A stretch of 64,000 bases of DNA from Chitinophaga sedimenti (GTDB lineage Bacteria; Bacteroidota; Bacteroidia; Chitinophagales; Chitinophagaceae), in the NCBI RefSeq assembly GCF_023156195.1, contig NZ_JAKUKA010000001.1, positions 3,410,001 through 3,474,000 on the forward strand. The letters run 5' to 3'. The notes below the pieces were generated by a model, which did not search any database, was not told where the DNA came from, and was given only the letters and a program-made list of their open reading frames with translations. The position numbers and the translations under genes are program-made. How positions within the stretch are numbered: position 1 is the stretch's first letter; each line of letters begins with the position of its first letter. This document shows, one piece after another, positions 31,254 to 40,743 of the stretch.

Positions 31254-31283
31254 AAAGGCCCCCTTTGTGAAAAGGAGGCCTTT
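31254..31283 (-). terminator. Terminator of clpC
   Basis: AAAGGCCCCCTTT / AAAGGAGGCCTTT with a GTGA loop and one mismatch; the minus strand continues CTTTTTATAT. About 20 bases after the clpC stop. Confidence 0.8.
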
Positions 31284-31302
31284 TGTATATCAGTAAAACT
31301 GA

Positions 31303-33832
31303 TTAAGCTTCTGATTTTTCAGATTTGCTGGTAGATGCATCTTTCAACGTAAATACCAACTTCTGATTTTCGCCGTCGAGATCTGCTACGAGTACATCCC
31401 CATTGTGAATGTTCATATTCAGGATCTCTTCTGCCAAAGGATCTTCCGGTATTTCTGGATAGCCCTGTGCAGCGGACGTGCGCCAAACTGCTGGTCGTAA
31501 CCTTTGTCTGCCAGGAAGCCTTTCGCCGCTTCTGTCAGTTCCAGGCTGAAGCCCAGGTTTTGGAGGCGTTTCAGTACACCCTGCATAGTGATATCGATGA
31601 TGGTGTAGATGTGCTCTTTAGACAGTGCGTTAAAGATGATCACATCATCGATACGGTTCAGGAACTCGGGAGAGAAGGTCCGCTTCAGTGCTTTTTCAAT
31701 TACTGATTTGGTGTTTTCTTCTTCCGCTGCTACCCTGGTGGCCGTGGTGAAACCTACACCCGCGCCGAAGTCTTTCAACTGGCGAACACCGATGTTAGAA
31801 GTCATGATGATGAGGGTATTTTTGAAATCCACCTTACGGCCTAAACCGTCGGTAAGAATACCATCATCCAGTACCTGCAGCAGGATGTTATAAATATCCG
31901 GGTGTGCTTTCTCGATTTCGTCCAGCAGGATTACAGAGTAAGGTTTGCGGCGAACTTTTTCCGTCAGCTGGCCACCTTCTTCATAACCTACATAGCCCGG
32001 AGGCGCGCCGATTAAGCGGCTTACAGAGAATTTCTCCATGTATTCGCTCATATCGATGCGGATCAGCGCATCTTCAGAATCGAACATATAACGGGCGAGT
32101 GATTTTGCCAGCTCTGTTTTACCAACACCGGTAGGACCGAGGAAGATGAAGGTACCGATTGGTTTCTTCGGATCTTTCAGGCCAACGCGGTTACGCTGGA
32201 TCGCTTTGGTTACTTTGCTGATGGCTTCGTCCTGTCCTACTACCGCACCTTTGAGGTCGTCGGTCATGCGGCGGAGTTTCTCCGTTTCGGCCTGCACCAT
32301 GCGTTTAACAGGAATACCTGTCATCATGCTCACCACTTCTGCAATCGCCTCTTCATCGATCGGGTAGCGTTTGTGTTTCACTTCCTCTTCCCAGATCGCT
32401 TTTGCTTTTTCGAGGTCCTCACCCAGTTTCTTTTCCGTATCGCGCAAAGCTGCAGCCTCTTCGAAGCGCTGGCTTTTCACGACCTTATTTTTTTCCTGCT
32501 TGATGTCTTCGATCTGTTTTTCAAGATCGAGGATGTTCTGCGGCACGTTGATGTTTTTCAGGTGCACACGGGCGCCTACCTCATCGAGCACGTCGATTGC
32601 CTTGTCGGGCAGCAAACGGTCGGTCATGTAACGGTCGCTCAGTTTCACGCAGGCCTGGATGGCTTCGTCGTTATAGCTTACATTATGATATTCTTCATAA
32701 CGCGGTTTAATGTTGTTGAGGATCTGGATCGTTTCGTCCACAGTGGGCGGATCTACCATTACTTTCTGGAAACGACGGTCAAGTGCGCCGTCTTTCTCGA
32801 TGTACATGCGGTATTCGTCCAGGGTGGAAGCGCCGATGCACTGGAGCTCACCTCTTGCCAGGGCCGGTTTAAAGATGTTGGAAGCATCCAGCGAGCCGGA
32901 GGCGCCACCAGCACCAACGATGGTGTGGATCTCGTCGATGAACAGGATCACGTCGCGGTTTTTCTCCAGCTCGTTCATGATCGCTTTCATTCTTTCCTCG
33001 AACTGGCCACGGTATTTGGTACCGGCTACCAGCGCTGCGAGGTCGAGGCTCACCACGCGTTTATCGAACAGCACGCGGCTTACCTTACGCTGCACGATGC
33101 GCAGTGCCAGGCCTTCCACGATAGCGGTTTTACCCACACCCGGTTCACCTATGAGGATCGGGTTGTTCTTTTACGGCGGGAAAGTATTTGAGACACCCTT
33201 TCGATTTCTGCTTCACGGCCTACGATCGGGTCGAGGCTGCCGCTTTCGGCGAGTTTAGTAATATCGCGTCCGAAGTTATCGAGAACGGGTGTTTTTGATT
33301 TTGCATTGGCTTGCTTCGACTTGGAAGCGTAGCTCTTTCTTTCGTCTTCGAATTCTTCTTCTCCCGGGTCATCGAATTCTGCCTTGGGATCTGTTGATTT
33401 TACGAAGCCGAGCTCATTTTTAAAAGTATCGTAATCCACGTCAAACTGTTGAAGAATCTGAGTACAAACGTTTTCTTTATTCTTAAGGATGGATAACATC
33501 AGGTGCTCTGTTTCCACGGTGGGACTTTTAAGCGCCTTTGCTTCCAGTACGGTAACACGGATCACCTTTTCGGCCTGGCGCGTGAGCGGCAGACTGTTGA
33601 TGTTCGCGATGTTCTTACCGGTCTTATCCTTGATAGCCAGTTCCACCTCTTTGCGCAGCTCATAAAGATCTACGTTCAGAGCCTGTAAAATTTTTACAGC
33701 TGTGCCCTCACCTTCCCGAATAATACCTAACAGCAGGTGTTCCGTACCGATGAAATCATTCCCCAAGCGTAAAGCCTCCTCCCTGCTGAATGAAATGATT
33801 TCCTTTACTTGCGGTGAAAAATTCTGGTCCAT
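31303..33832 (-). CDS. clpC: ClpC-type AAA+ protease ATPase subunit
   Basis: ~843 residues. Clp_N repeats ([43 protein letters not shown]), then two AAA+ domains: Walker [10 protein letters not shown] (near residue 227) and [12 protein letters not shown] (near 567), with Walker B LFIDEIH and LLDEIEKAH, and the UVR-like coiled coil ([19 protein letters not shown]) between them. It unfolds proteins for ClpP. C-terminal ~60 residues end in KSEKSEA. Two single-A or near-homopolymer indels: ~33170 (in front of the first Walker A) and ~31445. ClpP is not in this window. Start [11 protein letters not shown] is standard. Confidence 0.96.
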
Positions 33833-34076
33833 TGTGAGATTATTTATTGATTAAAACCCTTACGGGGGCGTGCCTATACAATATTAGCGAAATAATTTGA
33901 TTTACCTTTTTGTCCTTGCAATTTTATACATAACATTTACTTTTGCTGTGTGGAAGGCCTGAGGTGTAATAATATCTACGAGAATAGGGATGTTTGTGGC
34001 TGGGATTTCGTAGCGATTTTTACAGATGGTTTTCCTTGATTCCTTTTTTTATCTGTTATAACTAACATCCGGACCC

Positions 34077-34454
34077 ATGGAGTTCAAAATTGATACCAAA
34101 GAAAAAATACTGATTTTTAGTCCGGAAGGCGATGCACTGGATGCCAATTTGGCCGCCTCGTTTGTGACGGGCATTACTCACTACGATGATCTGCCGGGAC
34201 GCAATCTCATACTGGATATGGCCGGCATCCAAAATACAGATGCCAAGGGGAAAGAAGCCATTTTAGCAGTGTACCGGCATATGTATGACAATGGTCAATC
34301 CTGCGCACTGGCACGCCTTAACAGCGACTTAACAGCTTTTTTCACCCAAAACCATCCGGAAGTGCTTAATCTTGCCCCCACCCTGGCAGAAGCCATAGAC
34401 CTGGTGATGATGGAGGAACTGGAACGCGAAATCGGCAGCGGGGAGTGGGACTGA
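34077..34454 (+). CDS. STAS-domain protein (anti-sigma antagonist-like)
   Basis: 125 residues. The order beta-beta-alpha-beta-alpha-beta, with a central RNLILDMAGIQNTDAKGKEAIL segment, is the STAS fold (compare SpoIIAA LDxSxxxxxDSSGLG). At the usual phosphorylatable Ser the protein has Ala (N-T-D-A-K-G), so it probably does not work by the Ser-phosphorylation switch. No partner anti-sigma factor in the window. It ends 41 bases before the RNase Z gene and may be in its operon. Assignment from fold pattern; moderate certainty. Confidence 0.6.
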   Translation: MEFKIDTKEKILIFSPEGDALDANLAASFVTGITHYDDLPGRNLILDMAGIQNTDAKGKEAILAVYRHMYDNGQSCALARLNSDLTAFFTQNHPEVLNLAPTLAEAIDLVMMEELEREIGSGEWD

Positions 34455-34495
34455 TCCCCTTCTTTTTGAAATCAACCACGACGACTCTTACATAC

Positions 34496-35404
34496 ATGTT
34501 TGCGGTAACAATTCTGGGCAATAATTCCGCCCTTCCGACCCCGGAAAGACATCCAACAGCGCAGGTAGTGACCTGTAACGATCAGCTGGTGCTGATCGAT
34601 TGCGGCGAAGGTACACAGGTACAGCTGGTGAAATATAAAGTTCGCCGCAGCCGCATTAAACACATTGTGATCAGCCACTTGCACGGCGATCATTATTTCG
34701 GACTGATAGGATTGCTCAACACACTGAGCATGCTTGGCCGCACAGAGCCACTGTTCCTGTATGCGCCGCCGGAACTGCAGCAGATCATTCAGCTGCAGCT
34801 GGATTGTGGCGCTTCCGTACTCAACTACCCATTTACCTTTGTGCCCTTGCTGCCGGAAAATACCGGCGTCATTATCCGCGAAAAGGACTTTGAAGTGAGC
34901 TACTTCCCCACCCGGCACCGTATTCCCTGTTATGGCTTTGCTTTTAACATGCAGCGCCGCAAGCGGAAGCTCGTACCCGAACAGGCTGTAGCCTACGGGA
35001 TTCCGGCCGCGTTTTACTCCAGGTTGCAGGAAGGCGAGGACTACCAGCAAAAAGACGGATCCATCGTGCGCAACGACTGGGTTACCCTGCCGCCAGCGCC
35101 CGGAAAGCGGTATGTATACTGCGCCGACACCGTTTACCATGAAGAGATCATTCCCCAAATACAGAATGCAGACCTCATTTACCACGAGACCACTTACCTG
35201 CACGACCAGGTAATAAAGGCCACCGAAAGGTTTCACAGCACGAGCGTACAGGCGGCTACCCTCGCTAAGATGGCCAATGTAAAACGGCTGCTGGTAGGTC
35301 ACTTTTCGAGCAAATACACTGAGTTACAGCCCTTCCTCGACGAATGTCGCCCCGTTTTCCCCAATACCGACCTGGCGGAAGAAGGAGTATCTTATATAAT
35401 ATGA
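34496..35404 (+). CDS. rnz: Ribonuclease Z
   Basis: 302 residues. Metallo-beta-lactamase fold endonuclease that trims the 3' end of tRNA precursors, often together with the missing CCA (the tRNA gene in this window does not encode CCA). Zinc motif HLHGDHYFGL, N-terminal TILGNNSALPTPERHPTAQ, the exosite-like HRIPCYGFAF region, YCADTVYHEEIIP with the Asp ligand, HETTYLHDQ, HSTSVQAA and GHFSSKY. The start is ATG at 34496 rather than an upstream GTG at 34445, because the family begins directly at this beta strand. No frameshift. Confidence 0.93.
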   Translation: MFAVTILGNNSALPTPERHPTAQVVTCNDQLVLIDCGEGTQVQLVKYKVRRSRIKHIVISHLHGDHYFGLIGLLNTLSMLGRTEPLFLYAPPELQQIIQLQLDCGASVLNYPFTFVPLLPENTGVIIREKDFEVSYFPTRHRIPCYGFAFNMQRRKRKLVPEQAVAYGIPAAFYSRLQEGEDYQQKDGSIVRNDWVTLPPAPGKRYVYCADTVYHEEIIPQIQNADLIYHETTYLHDQVIKATERFHSTSVQAATLAKMANVKRLLVGHFSSKYTELQPFLDECRPVFPNTDLAEEGVSYII

Positions 35405-35418
35405 AATTGTAAAATACT

Positions 35419-35426
35419 TACTTTTG
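35419..35426 (+). promoter_or_regulatory. Candidate -7 element before the outer-membrane protein gene
   Basis: TACTTTTG matches TAnnTTTG, 61 bases upstream of the ATG at 35488. -33 element not clear. Confidence 0.35.
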
Positions 35427-35487
35427 GCGATTGCGTAAGGAAATATCAATCATTACCTTTACGCATAAATTATAAAACCTATACTGT

Positions 35488-36343
35488 ATGAAAAAACGCC
35501 ATTCCACTACCTGGCGGCTCTATGCCTTGCCATGAGCGCCGCTACGGCTCGTGCGCAGGAAGTCGACACCGTAATCGTGGAAACCACTTCCCTTTCCCAT
35601 GTTGAAGTGGAAGAAGAAACACCCGCTTCCTCCAAAAGTTCTATTACAAGAATAACGTTAAATTTGGCCTGAGCCCAATACTGCTGGGCAACTACAGCCT
35701 TACCTACGAGCGCGTGCTGAACAACTTTATCTCAGTTTCCGGCGGCTATCGCTATATGCCTAAAACTGCGATAAACGGTACTCCCCTTACCGCTAACGTG
35801 ATTGACGCCATTACCGAAGAAGGCGATGAAATCGGCGAACAGCTGGGCAACGCGAAAATGTCCGGCTCGGCCATTACTGCGGAAGTCCGCTTTTATACCG
35901 GCTCCCGCAAACCGGGCGCACGCGGCTTTTACGGCGGTGTATACGGCCGGTACTCCAACCTGAAATACGATTTCCCTTACGACTTTGAAGCGCCGGATGC
36001 CGGGGTTACTAAAAAAGTGCCTTTCCTGGGTGATACCAAAGGCATTGGTGGTGGCGTACTGTTAGGTGTGCAGTGGCAGATTAAACGTGTAACCATCGAC
36101 TTTACGATACTGGGCGCGCATTGGGGCAAAATGACCGGCAATGTGGACGGCAAAACCGACCTGAGCGACCTGAGCGAGCAAGACCGCGCCGACCTGAAGA
36201 CCGACCTGGAAGACCTGGTAAACTTCGCCGGCGAAAAGAAATATATCACCGCGCAGGTGAACAATGATGGCATCAAGGGAAAAATTGACGCGCCATTTGC
36301 GGGCATCCGCGGACTGAACCTGAGCATCGGGTTTAACTTCTAA
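35488..36343 (+). CDS. Outer-membrane beta-barrel protein (DUF3575-like)
   Basis: About 285 residues after correction. A signal peptide follows the start (corrected MKKTPFHYLAALCLAMSAATARA), then a low-complexity Glu/Thr-rich spacer and a beta-barrel with alternating aromatic strands (KNNVKFGLSPILLGNYSLTYE, SGGYRYMP, RGFYGGVYGRYSNLKY, IRGLNLSIGFNF at the C-terminus). DUF3575-type proteins match this layout. Two A deletions (35497 and ~35632) break the N-terminus; the ORF from 35714 is only the second half. Function unknown. C-terminal residues GFNF are a typical barrel terminus. Confidence 0.7.
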
Positions 36344-36363
36344 TCATTCATTAAGTTGATATT

Positions 36364-36397
36364 GGGGCAAAGGAGCGACCGCTTCTTTGCCCTTTTT
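36364..36397 (+). terminator. Terminator of the outer-membrane protein gene
   Basis: GGGCAAAG (36365-36372) and AGC (36374-36376) pair with GCT (36381-36383) and CTTTGCCC (36385-36392), ending in TTTTT. Confidence 0.75.
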
Positions 36398-36656
36398 CGT
36401 GCCCTACGGAAAGGGCAGGGAAAGGGCGGTTAAAGGGCAGGCAAAGGGCCCAGGTGCCTTCCAGCCTGCTTTCAGGTGGCTTCATTTCTCGTAGATGCCT
36501 GCTTTTACTATGGTTTCAGGAGGGTTTAATTATCCTTATAGCATCCTTCGTTGATAGTACGTTTATCCTTCGTTTATCTAAGGTTCAAGATAGGTTCGCG
36601 AACCTATCTCGAACCTAGGTTGAACCTACCTTGAACCTAGGATAAACCTAGGATGC
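36398..36656. repeat. 11-bp-periodic intergenic repeat with a terminal 116-bp dyad
   Basis: Dividing 36398-36540 into consecutive 11-mers gives 13 units that resemble each other in sets, for example GAAAGGGCAGG (36409), GAAAGGGCGGT, TAAAGGGCAGG, CAAAGGGCCCA, then GCCTGCTTTCA (36464) and GCCTGCTTTTA (36497) 33 bases apart, GGTGCCTTCCA and GGTGGCTTCAT. Next, GC (36541-36542), five units in reverse orientation (36543-36597), GC, five forward units (36600-36654: GAACCTATCTC, GAACCTAGGTT, GAACCTACCTT, GAACCTAGGAT, AAACCTAGGAT), and GC (36655-36656). The centre contains a perfect 22-bp palindrome at 36588-36609. It sits between the ends of two convergent genes. 11 is not a multiple of three and all frames contain stops, so it is not coding. 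I do not recognise the element. Confidence 0.85.
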
Positions 36657-36785
36657 TTAAAACATGGTTACAGGATACAATGTCCTGAAATAGGTTTACA
36701 CCTCGGGTGTAGCAAGATGATCATTAGCGGTTTTTCGTTGAAGGGAGTGACAACGGGGGCTGAGGAGGGGAAATAAAGCTGGCTA
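36657..36785. other. Non-coding spacer with small hairpins
   Basis: Continues from the 11-bp repeat: CAGGA / TCCTG with a 7-base loop (36671-36687) and TACACC / GGTGTA (36697-36711). Nothing coding was seen. Confidence 0.4.
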
Positions 36786-36789
36786 AATA

Positions 36790-36822
36790 AAAAAAGCCAT
36801 CTCCTTTCGGAAATGGCTTTTT
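36790..36822. terminator. Terminator of dapA
   Basis: AAAAAGCCAT (36791-36800) / ATGGCTTTTT (36813-36822), with CTCC/GGAA imperfect pairing towards the TTTC loop. T runs on both strands; it lies 18 bases after the corrected dapA stop. Confidence 0.85.
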
Positions 36823-36840
36823 GACGTATGTTTCGGGCGC

Positions 36841-37734
36841 CTATTTGTAAGCAGCCGGTATTTATTGATTTTGTCGTGCAACTCGCTGGAAACGGGCACA
36901 ACGGGCAGGCGGAAGTAGTTTTCGACGATACCTGCGTAGGCCAGGAACGCCTTAACGCCGGCCGGGTTGTTTTCGGCGAACATCAGGTCGTACCCTTCGA
37001 GCATATTGTAATGCAGGCGGCGGGCTTCTTCGAAGTTGTTTGCCAGCGCGGCTTTCACCATCGCAGAGAAATCTTTTGCAAAGAAGTTGGCAGCCACGGA
37101 GATTACACCGTCCATCCCACAGGCAATCTGGGGCATGGCCACGGCATCGTCGCCGGAGATCACCGGGGAAGTCTTTCGGCTTGCTGCGCACAATTTCCAT
37201 GCACTGTACCATATCGCCGGAAGCCTCTTTCATGGCAATAACGTTGGGCACCTCGTTAGCAATGCGCAACGTGGTAGCCGCGGTCATATTACGACCCGTA
37301 CGACCGGGAACGTTATAAAGGATGATCGGCTTGGGGGAAGCGGCGGCAATGGCCTTATAATGCTGAAAAATACCTTCCTGCGAAGGTTTGCTGTAGTAAG
37401 GCGCCACGGAAAGAACAGCGGCGGCTTCGTCGAGCGGGCAGGATTGCAGACGTTTTACCACATCCTGCGTATTATAATCGCCGATGCCCACTACTACCGG
37501 TACGCGCTTATTTACCTTTTCGAATGTAAACTTTATCAGGTCCAGCTTTTCTTCGGAAGACAGCGTAGGTGTTTCGCCTGTAGTTCCGAGCGTGACTACA
37601 TAATTAACGCCACCGTTAATGACGTGATCGATCAGCTTTTCAAGGGCGTTCCAGTCGATGGCGCCGTTGGCTGAAAAGGGCGTTACCAGTGCTACGCCGG
37701 TACCCCTCAGTTGTTGCTGTAACATAGTTTGCAT
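36841..37734 (-). CDS. dapA: 4-hydroxy-tetrahydrodipicolinate synthase
   Basis: Condenses pyruvate and aspartate semialdehyde, first step of lysine and diaminopimelate synthesis. TIM-barrel of ~297 residues. Motifs: LGTTGETPTLSSEEK, the Schiff-base region with ILYNVPGRTGRN and the catalytic Lys in AMKEASGD, then GDDAVAMPQIACGMDGVISVAAN. Two indels: one extra C near 37165 (DFP-VISGDD) and one missing A near 36858, after which the protein would end KIPAAYK. The start could be the ATG at 37734 or 37725 (MLQQQLRG). The gene lies downstream of accA on the same strand. Confidence 0.94.
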
Positions 37735-37741
37735 TCAAAAA

Positions 37742-37787
37742 GTTTCAAATTCCCCATTTACGGAGTGCAAAGATGAAAATTTGAAAC
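37742..37787 (-). terminator. Long-loop hairpin between accA and dapA
   Basis: GTTTCAAATT (37742-37751) / AATTTGAAAC (37778-37787), a perfect 10-bp stem with a 26-base loop; the minus strand continues TTTTTG. A candidate accA terminator. Its loop carries CATCTTTG, one base from the -7 consensus, which could be the dapA promoter. Confidence 0.5.
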
Positions 37788-37806
37788 CGTATCTCTTAGA
37801 AAATAT

Positions 37807-38760
37807 TTAACGTTCTTCGAAAAAACCCATAGAAGAGAATTTTTCTATTCTTTGCTGGATCCTTGTTTCCGGGTCGATCTGCTTCAATTCGGCCAGGGTG
37901 GCCTTGATCGACTTCTTCAGGATGTCGGCCATTTCGTCGTGGTTGGAATGTGCACCGCCGAGTGGTTCTTTGATGATACCGTCTACCAATCCAAAATTGC
38001 TCATTTGTTCGGAGGTAAGGCGCAGTTCTTCGGCTGCTTTTTCCTTATAGTTCCAGCTGCGCCAGAGGATGGTGGAGCAGTTTTCGGGAGAAATTACAGT
38101 ATACCAGCTGTTTTCAAGCATGAAGATGCGGTCACCAATACCGATGCCGAGTGCGCCACCGGAAGCACCTTCGCCGATGATGATGCAAATAACAGGCACT
38201 TTCAGCTTCACCATTTCGAACAGGTTGCGGGCAATTGCCTCGCCCTGCCCGCGCTCTTCCGCTTCGAGACCGGGATATGCACCAGGCGTATCGATGAGCG
38301 TAACGATAGGCTTGTTGAACTTTTCGGCCAGTTTCATAAGGCGAAGTGCCTTACGGTAACCTTCCGGGTTAGCCATACCGAAGTTGCGGACCTGGCGCAT
38401 TTTAGTGTTGATACCTTTCTGCTGACCGATGAACATGACAGTTTCACCATCGAGGTCGGCAAAACCGCCTACCATGGCTTTATCGTCTTTTACATTACGG
38501 TCGCCGTGCATTTCCACGAAGTTGGTCACCATGCGTTCGAGGTACGCGAGGGTGTACGGACGGTCGGGGTGGCGGCTAAGCTGCACCCTTTGCCAGGCTG
38601 TAAGGTTGGCATATATATCTTTGCGCGTCTGGGCAATTTTTTGTTCGTATTCGTTTACGGTGGCGGAAACGTCTACGCCAGACTTATCGCCATTCTCTTT
38701 GAGTTTATCGAGCTGCTCGTACAGTTCGGCAATAGGTTTTTCAAAATCCGGGAATTGCAT
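37807..38760 (-). CDS. accA: Acetyl-CoA carboxylase carboxyltransferase subunit alpha
   Basis: 317 residues, the normal length. Transfers the carboxyl group from biotin to acetyl-CoA, with AccD. Motifs: [92 protein letters not shown], and [30 protein letters not shown]. No frameshift. accD is not in the window. The start [10 protein letters not shown] is typical. Probably transcribed separately from the tRNA upstream on the other strand. Confidence 0.97.
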   Translation of the reverse strand: MQFPDFEKPIAELYEQLDKLKENGDKSGVDVSATVNEYEQKIAQTRKDIYANLTAWQRVQLSRHPDRPYTLAYLERMVTNFVEMHGDRNVKDDKAMVGGFADLDGETVMFIGQQKGINTKMRQVRNFGMANPEGYRKALRLMKLAEKFNKPIVTLIDTPGAYPGLEAEERGQGEAIARNLFEMVKLKVPVICIIIGEGASGGALGIGIGDRIFMLENSWYTVISPENCSTILWRSWNYKEKAAEELRLTSEQMSNFGLVDGIIKEPLGGAHSNHDEMADILKKSIKATLAELKQIDPETRIQQRIEKFSSMGFFEER

Positions 38761-38823
38761 AATCAGATTATAAAAAAGTTAAAGAGCGTGTAAAGGTAAG
38801 GTTTGATTTTTTTTTAAAAAAGA

Positions 38824-38856
38824 TTTGCGCAATTGATTTTTTTGTTGCTATCTTTG
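38824..38856 (+). promoter_or_regulatory. Promoter of tRNA-Asp
   Basis: TTTG (38824-38827), 21-base spacer, TATCTTTG (38849-38856), near-ideal consensus; the tRNA starts 43 bases after the -7 element. Confidence 0.7.
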
Positions 38857-38898
38857 CAATCCCAAAACGGAAGAGCGGTTGCTCGGAAGTTACTGGAA

Positions 38899-38972
38899 GG
38901 ATCGGTAGTTCAGTCGGTTAGAATGCCGCCCTGTCACGGCGGAGGTCGCGGGTTCGAGTCCCGTCCGGTCCG
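38899..38972 (+). tRNA. tRNA-Asp (anticodon GTC)
   Basis: 74 bases, cloverleaf complete. The acceptor stem GGATCGG pairs with CCGGTCC (one T-G), and the discriminator is G as required for aspartate identity. Anticodon stem CCGCC / GGCGG with loop CTGTCAC, anticodon GTC at 38933-38935. T arm CGCGG GTTCGAGT CCCG and a standard D arm with GG in the loop. The 3' CCA is not encoded, consistent with the use of RNase Z and CCA-adding enzyme. Confidence 0.97.
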
Positions 38973-38974
38973 CG

Positions 38975-39007
38975 AAAAAGGCTTGCCAGAGATGGCGAGC
39001 CTTTTTT
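38975..39007 (+). terminator. Terminator of tRNA-Asp
   Basis: AAAAAGGCTTGCC / GGCGAGCCTTTTTT, loop AGAGAT, one T-G pair. Right after the tRNA. Confidence 0.85.
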
Positions 39008-39151
39008 GTTTTCATAGCATTCCACTACAATTTAAAGTTCCGCATATCCTGTCGATTTCCCGGCGCACCTTTCCTGGCATGCCATTCACCACAGTTGCAG
39101 CTTTTATATTGTGTCAAACATTCGTATTTTACCCGTCAACAACTAAAAAAT

Positions 39152-40187
39152 ATGAACAAACTCCTGCTCACCATCACGCTCTCCATTCTCTCCCTCACCA
39201 CCCATGCCCAACAAACACTCAAAGATCACTACAAATCCTACTTCCCCATCGGCGTAGCCGTCACCCCCGGCCAACTGCAGGACTCCGCCCAACGCGCCCT
39301 CATCCTCACCCAATTCAACAGCCTTACCGCCGAAAACGCCATGAAAATGGAGCCCATTCATCCGGAACAGCACCGCTATAACTGGAAAGGAGCCGACGCC
39401 ATCGTGGACTTCGCCACCGCGAATAAGATGAAAGTACGCGGCCACACGCTCTGCTGGCACAACCAGGCACCTAAATGGATGTTCCATACGGCCGAAGGTG
39501 CCCTTGTCAGCAAAGACACGTTGCTAAAAAGGCTACGGGATCATATACACGAAGTTGTAGGCCGCTACAAAGGCAAAATATACGCATGGGACGTTGTGAA
39601 CGAAGCCGTTTCAGATGCCCCGGGAGAATTTCTGCGTAATTCGTTATGGTACCAGATATGCGGCGAAGACTTCATCGCACAGGCATTTATATACGCGCAT
39701 GAGGCAGATCCCAATGCTGTGCTGTTTTACAACGACTACAACACCGAAAATCCCGGCAAGAGAGAAAAAATCTATCGCCTGCTGAAACAGTTGCGCGACG
39801 CCAATGTACCCGTACATGCTGTGGGACTTCAGGCGCATTGGTCGATTAAAAATCCATCAGAGCAGGAATTAACTACCTCCATTGAACGTTATGCTTCGTT
39901 GGGCATTAAGGTGCAGATAACGGAACTGGATGTATCCGTATACAACAGCGACAAAGCACCTCAAACGGAGTACACGCAGGAAATGGAAGCACAGCAAAGT
40001 GCGCAATATGCCATGTTCTTTAAAACATTCCAAATACCGCAATGTGATTACCGGCGTTACATTCTGGAACCTCTCCGACCGTTACACCTGGTTAGATAAT
40101 TTCCCCGTACGCGGCAGGAAGAATTATCCGCTTCTGTTCGATACCCATCTTCAACCTAAAAAGGCTTTCTGGGAAGTCGTTAAGTAA
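39152..40187 (+). CDS. Endo-1,4-beta-xylanase, glycoside hydrolase family 10
   Basis: ~345 residues; hydrolyses xylan backbones. Signal peptide MNKLLLTITLSILSLTTHA. GH10 TIM-barrel signatures: FNSLTAENAMKMEPIHP, RGHTLCWHNQAPKWMF, the acid/base Glu in WDVVNEAVSD (near residue 150), NDYNTENPGK, GLQAHW and the nucleophile Glu in VQITELDVSVY (near 257). After an indel near 40033 the protein resumes KYRNVITGVTFWNLSDRYTWLDNFP, ending AFWEVVK. Single catalytic domain with no carbohydrate-binding module and no T9SS tail; likely periplasmic. Stop codon adjacent to the end of the converging XRE gene. No SusC/D pair immediately next to it. Confidence 0.95.
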
Positions 40188-40526
40188 TTACTGAGAGTAG
40201 GTTTTCTTCAGCAGGAATTTATGCATTGTCAGCACTTCATTGGTAAGCTGGAAATTCTTTTGCAGCAATGGGACTAATTCCGCTATTCCATATACCGGCG
40301 GGTCTGTCTTTGCTAATACCGAAGGCACATCATCTGCTTTAAAAAAGTCGCCGGGCGGGCAATCCAGCAGGGCCAGGATTGCCAATAGCCGCGGCACGGG
40401 AATGTTCCGTACCATCCCCCTTTCGATATTGCCGTAGGCCGACACACTCATCGATAACTTTTCGGCCATATATTCGCGCGATACGTCCCGGAATTCCCGG
40501 ATCTTTTTTAGTTTATCTCCAAGCAT
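40188..40526 (-). CDS. XRE-family helix-turn-helix regulator
   Basis: 112 residues. N-terminal helix-turn-helix (LKKIREFRDVSREYMAEKLSM, SVSAYGNIERG) in the Cro/C1 fold, followed by a ~55-residue helical C-terminal part (PPVYGIAELVPLLQKNFQLTNEVLTMHKFLLKK) that may dimerise. I take the ATG at 40526 (MLGDKLKKIRE) over 40547, as XRE proteins normally begin just before this helix. Two copies of a 14-bp direct repeat lie 54-98 bases upstream. Targets unknown. Stop abuts the end of the convergent xylanase gene. Confidence 0.8.
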   Translation of the reverse strand: MLGDKLKKIREFRDVSREYMAEKLSMSVSAYGNIERGMVRNIPVPRLLAILALLDCPPGDFFKADDVPSVLAKTDPPVYGIAELVPLLQKNFQLTNEVLTMHKFLLKKTYSQ

Positions 40527-40579
40527 GGATAATTGATTTTGTCGCACGAAAATATCGGCGAACTTTCAATTCAACATTG

Positions 40580-40624
40580 ATATGGAATAAGAAAGCGCCA
40601 AAATTCCTTAATATGGAATAAGAA
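40580..40624. repeat. Direct repeat ATATGGAATAAGAA, two copies
   Basis: ATATGGAATAAGAA at 40580-40593 and again at 40611-40624, 31 bases apart (three helical turns). It lies between the divergent XRE gene (start 40526) and Crp gene (start 40744). A plausible regulator-binding site, for the XRE protein or another. Confidence 0.55.
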
Positions 40625-40743
40625 TTATTTGCTGGTTTTTTTGTAAGTAATTTGATTTCTTCGCTTGCACTCCGGAAATATAACCGTAAATTTTTTTTTT
40701 CTTTAAGCGCCCCAGCGGCCCCATATCAACCAATGAAAACTAT

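Noticed and set aside
36398..36656. CRISPR array or tandem coding repeat
   Set aside because: Units of 11 bp, no spacers, degenerate and with inverted halves; not a multiple of three, and stops in all frames.
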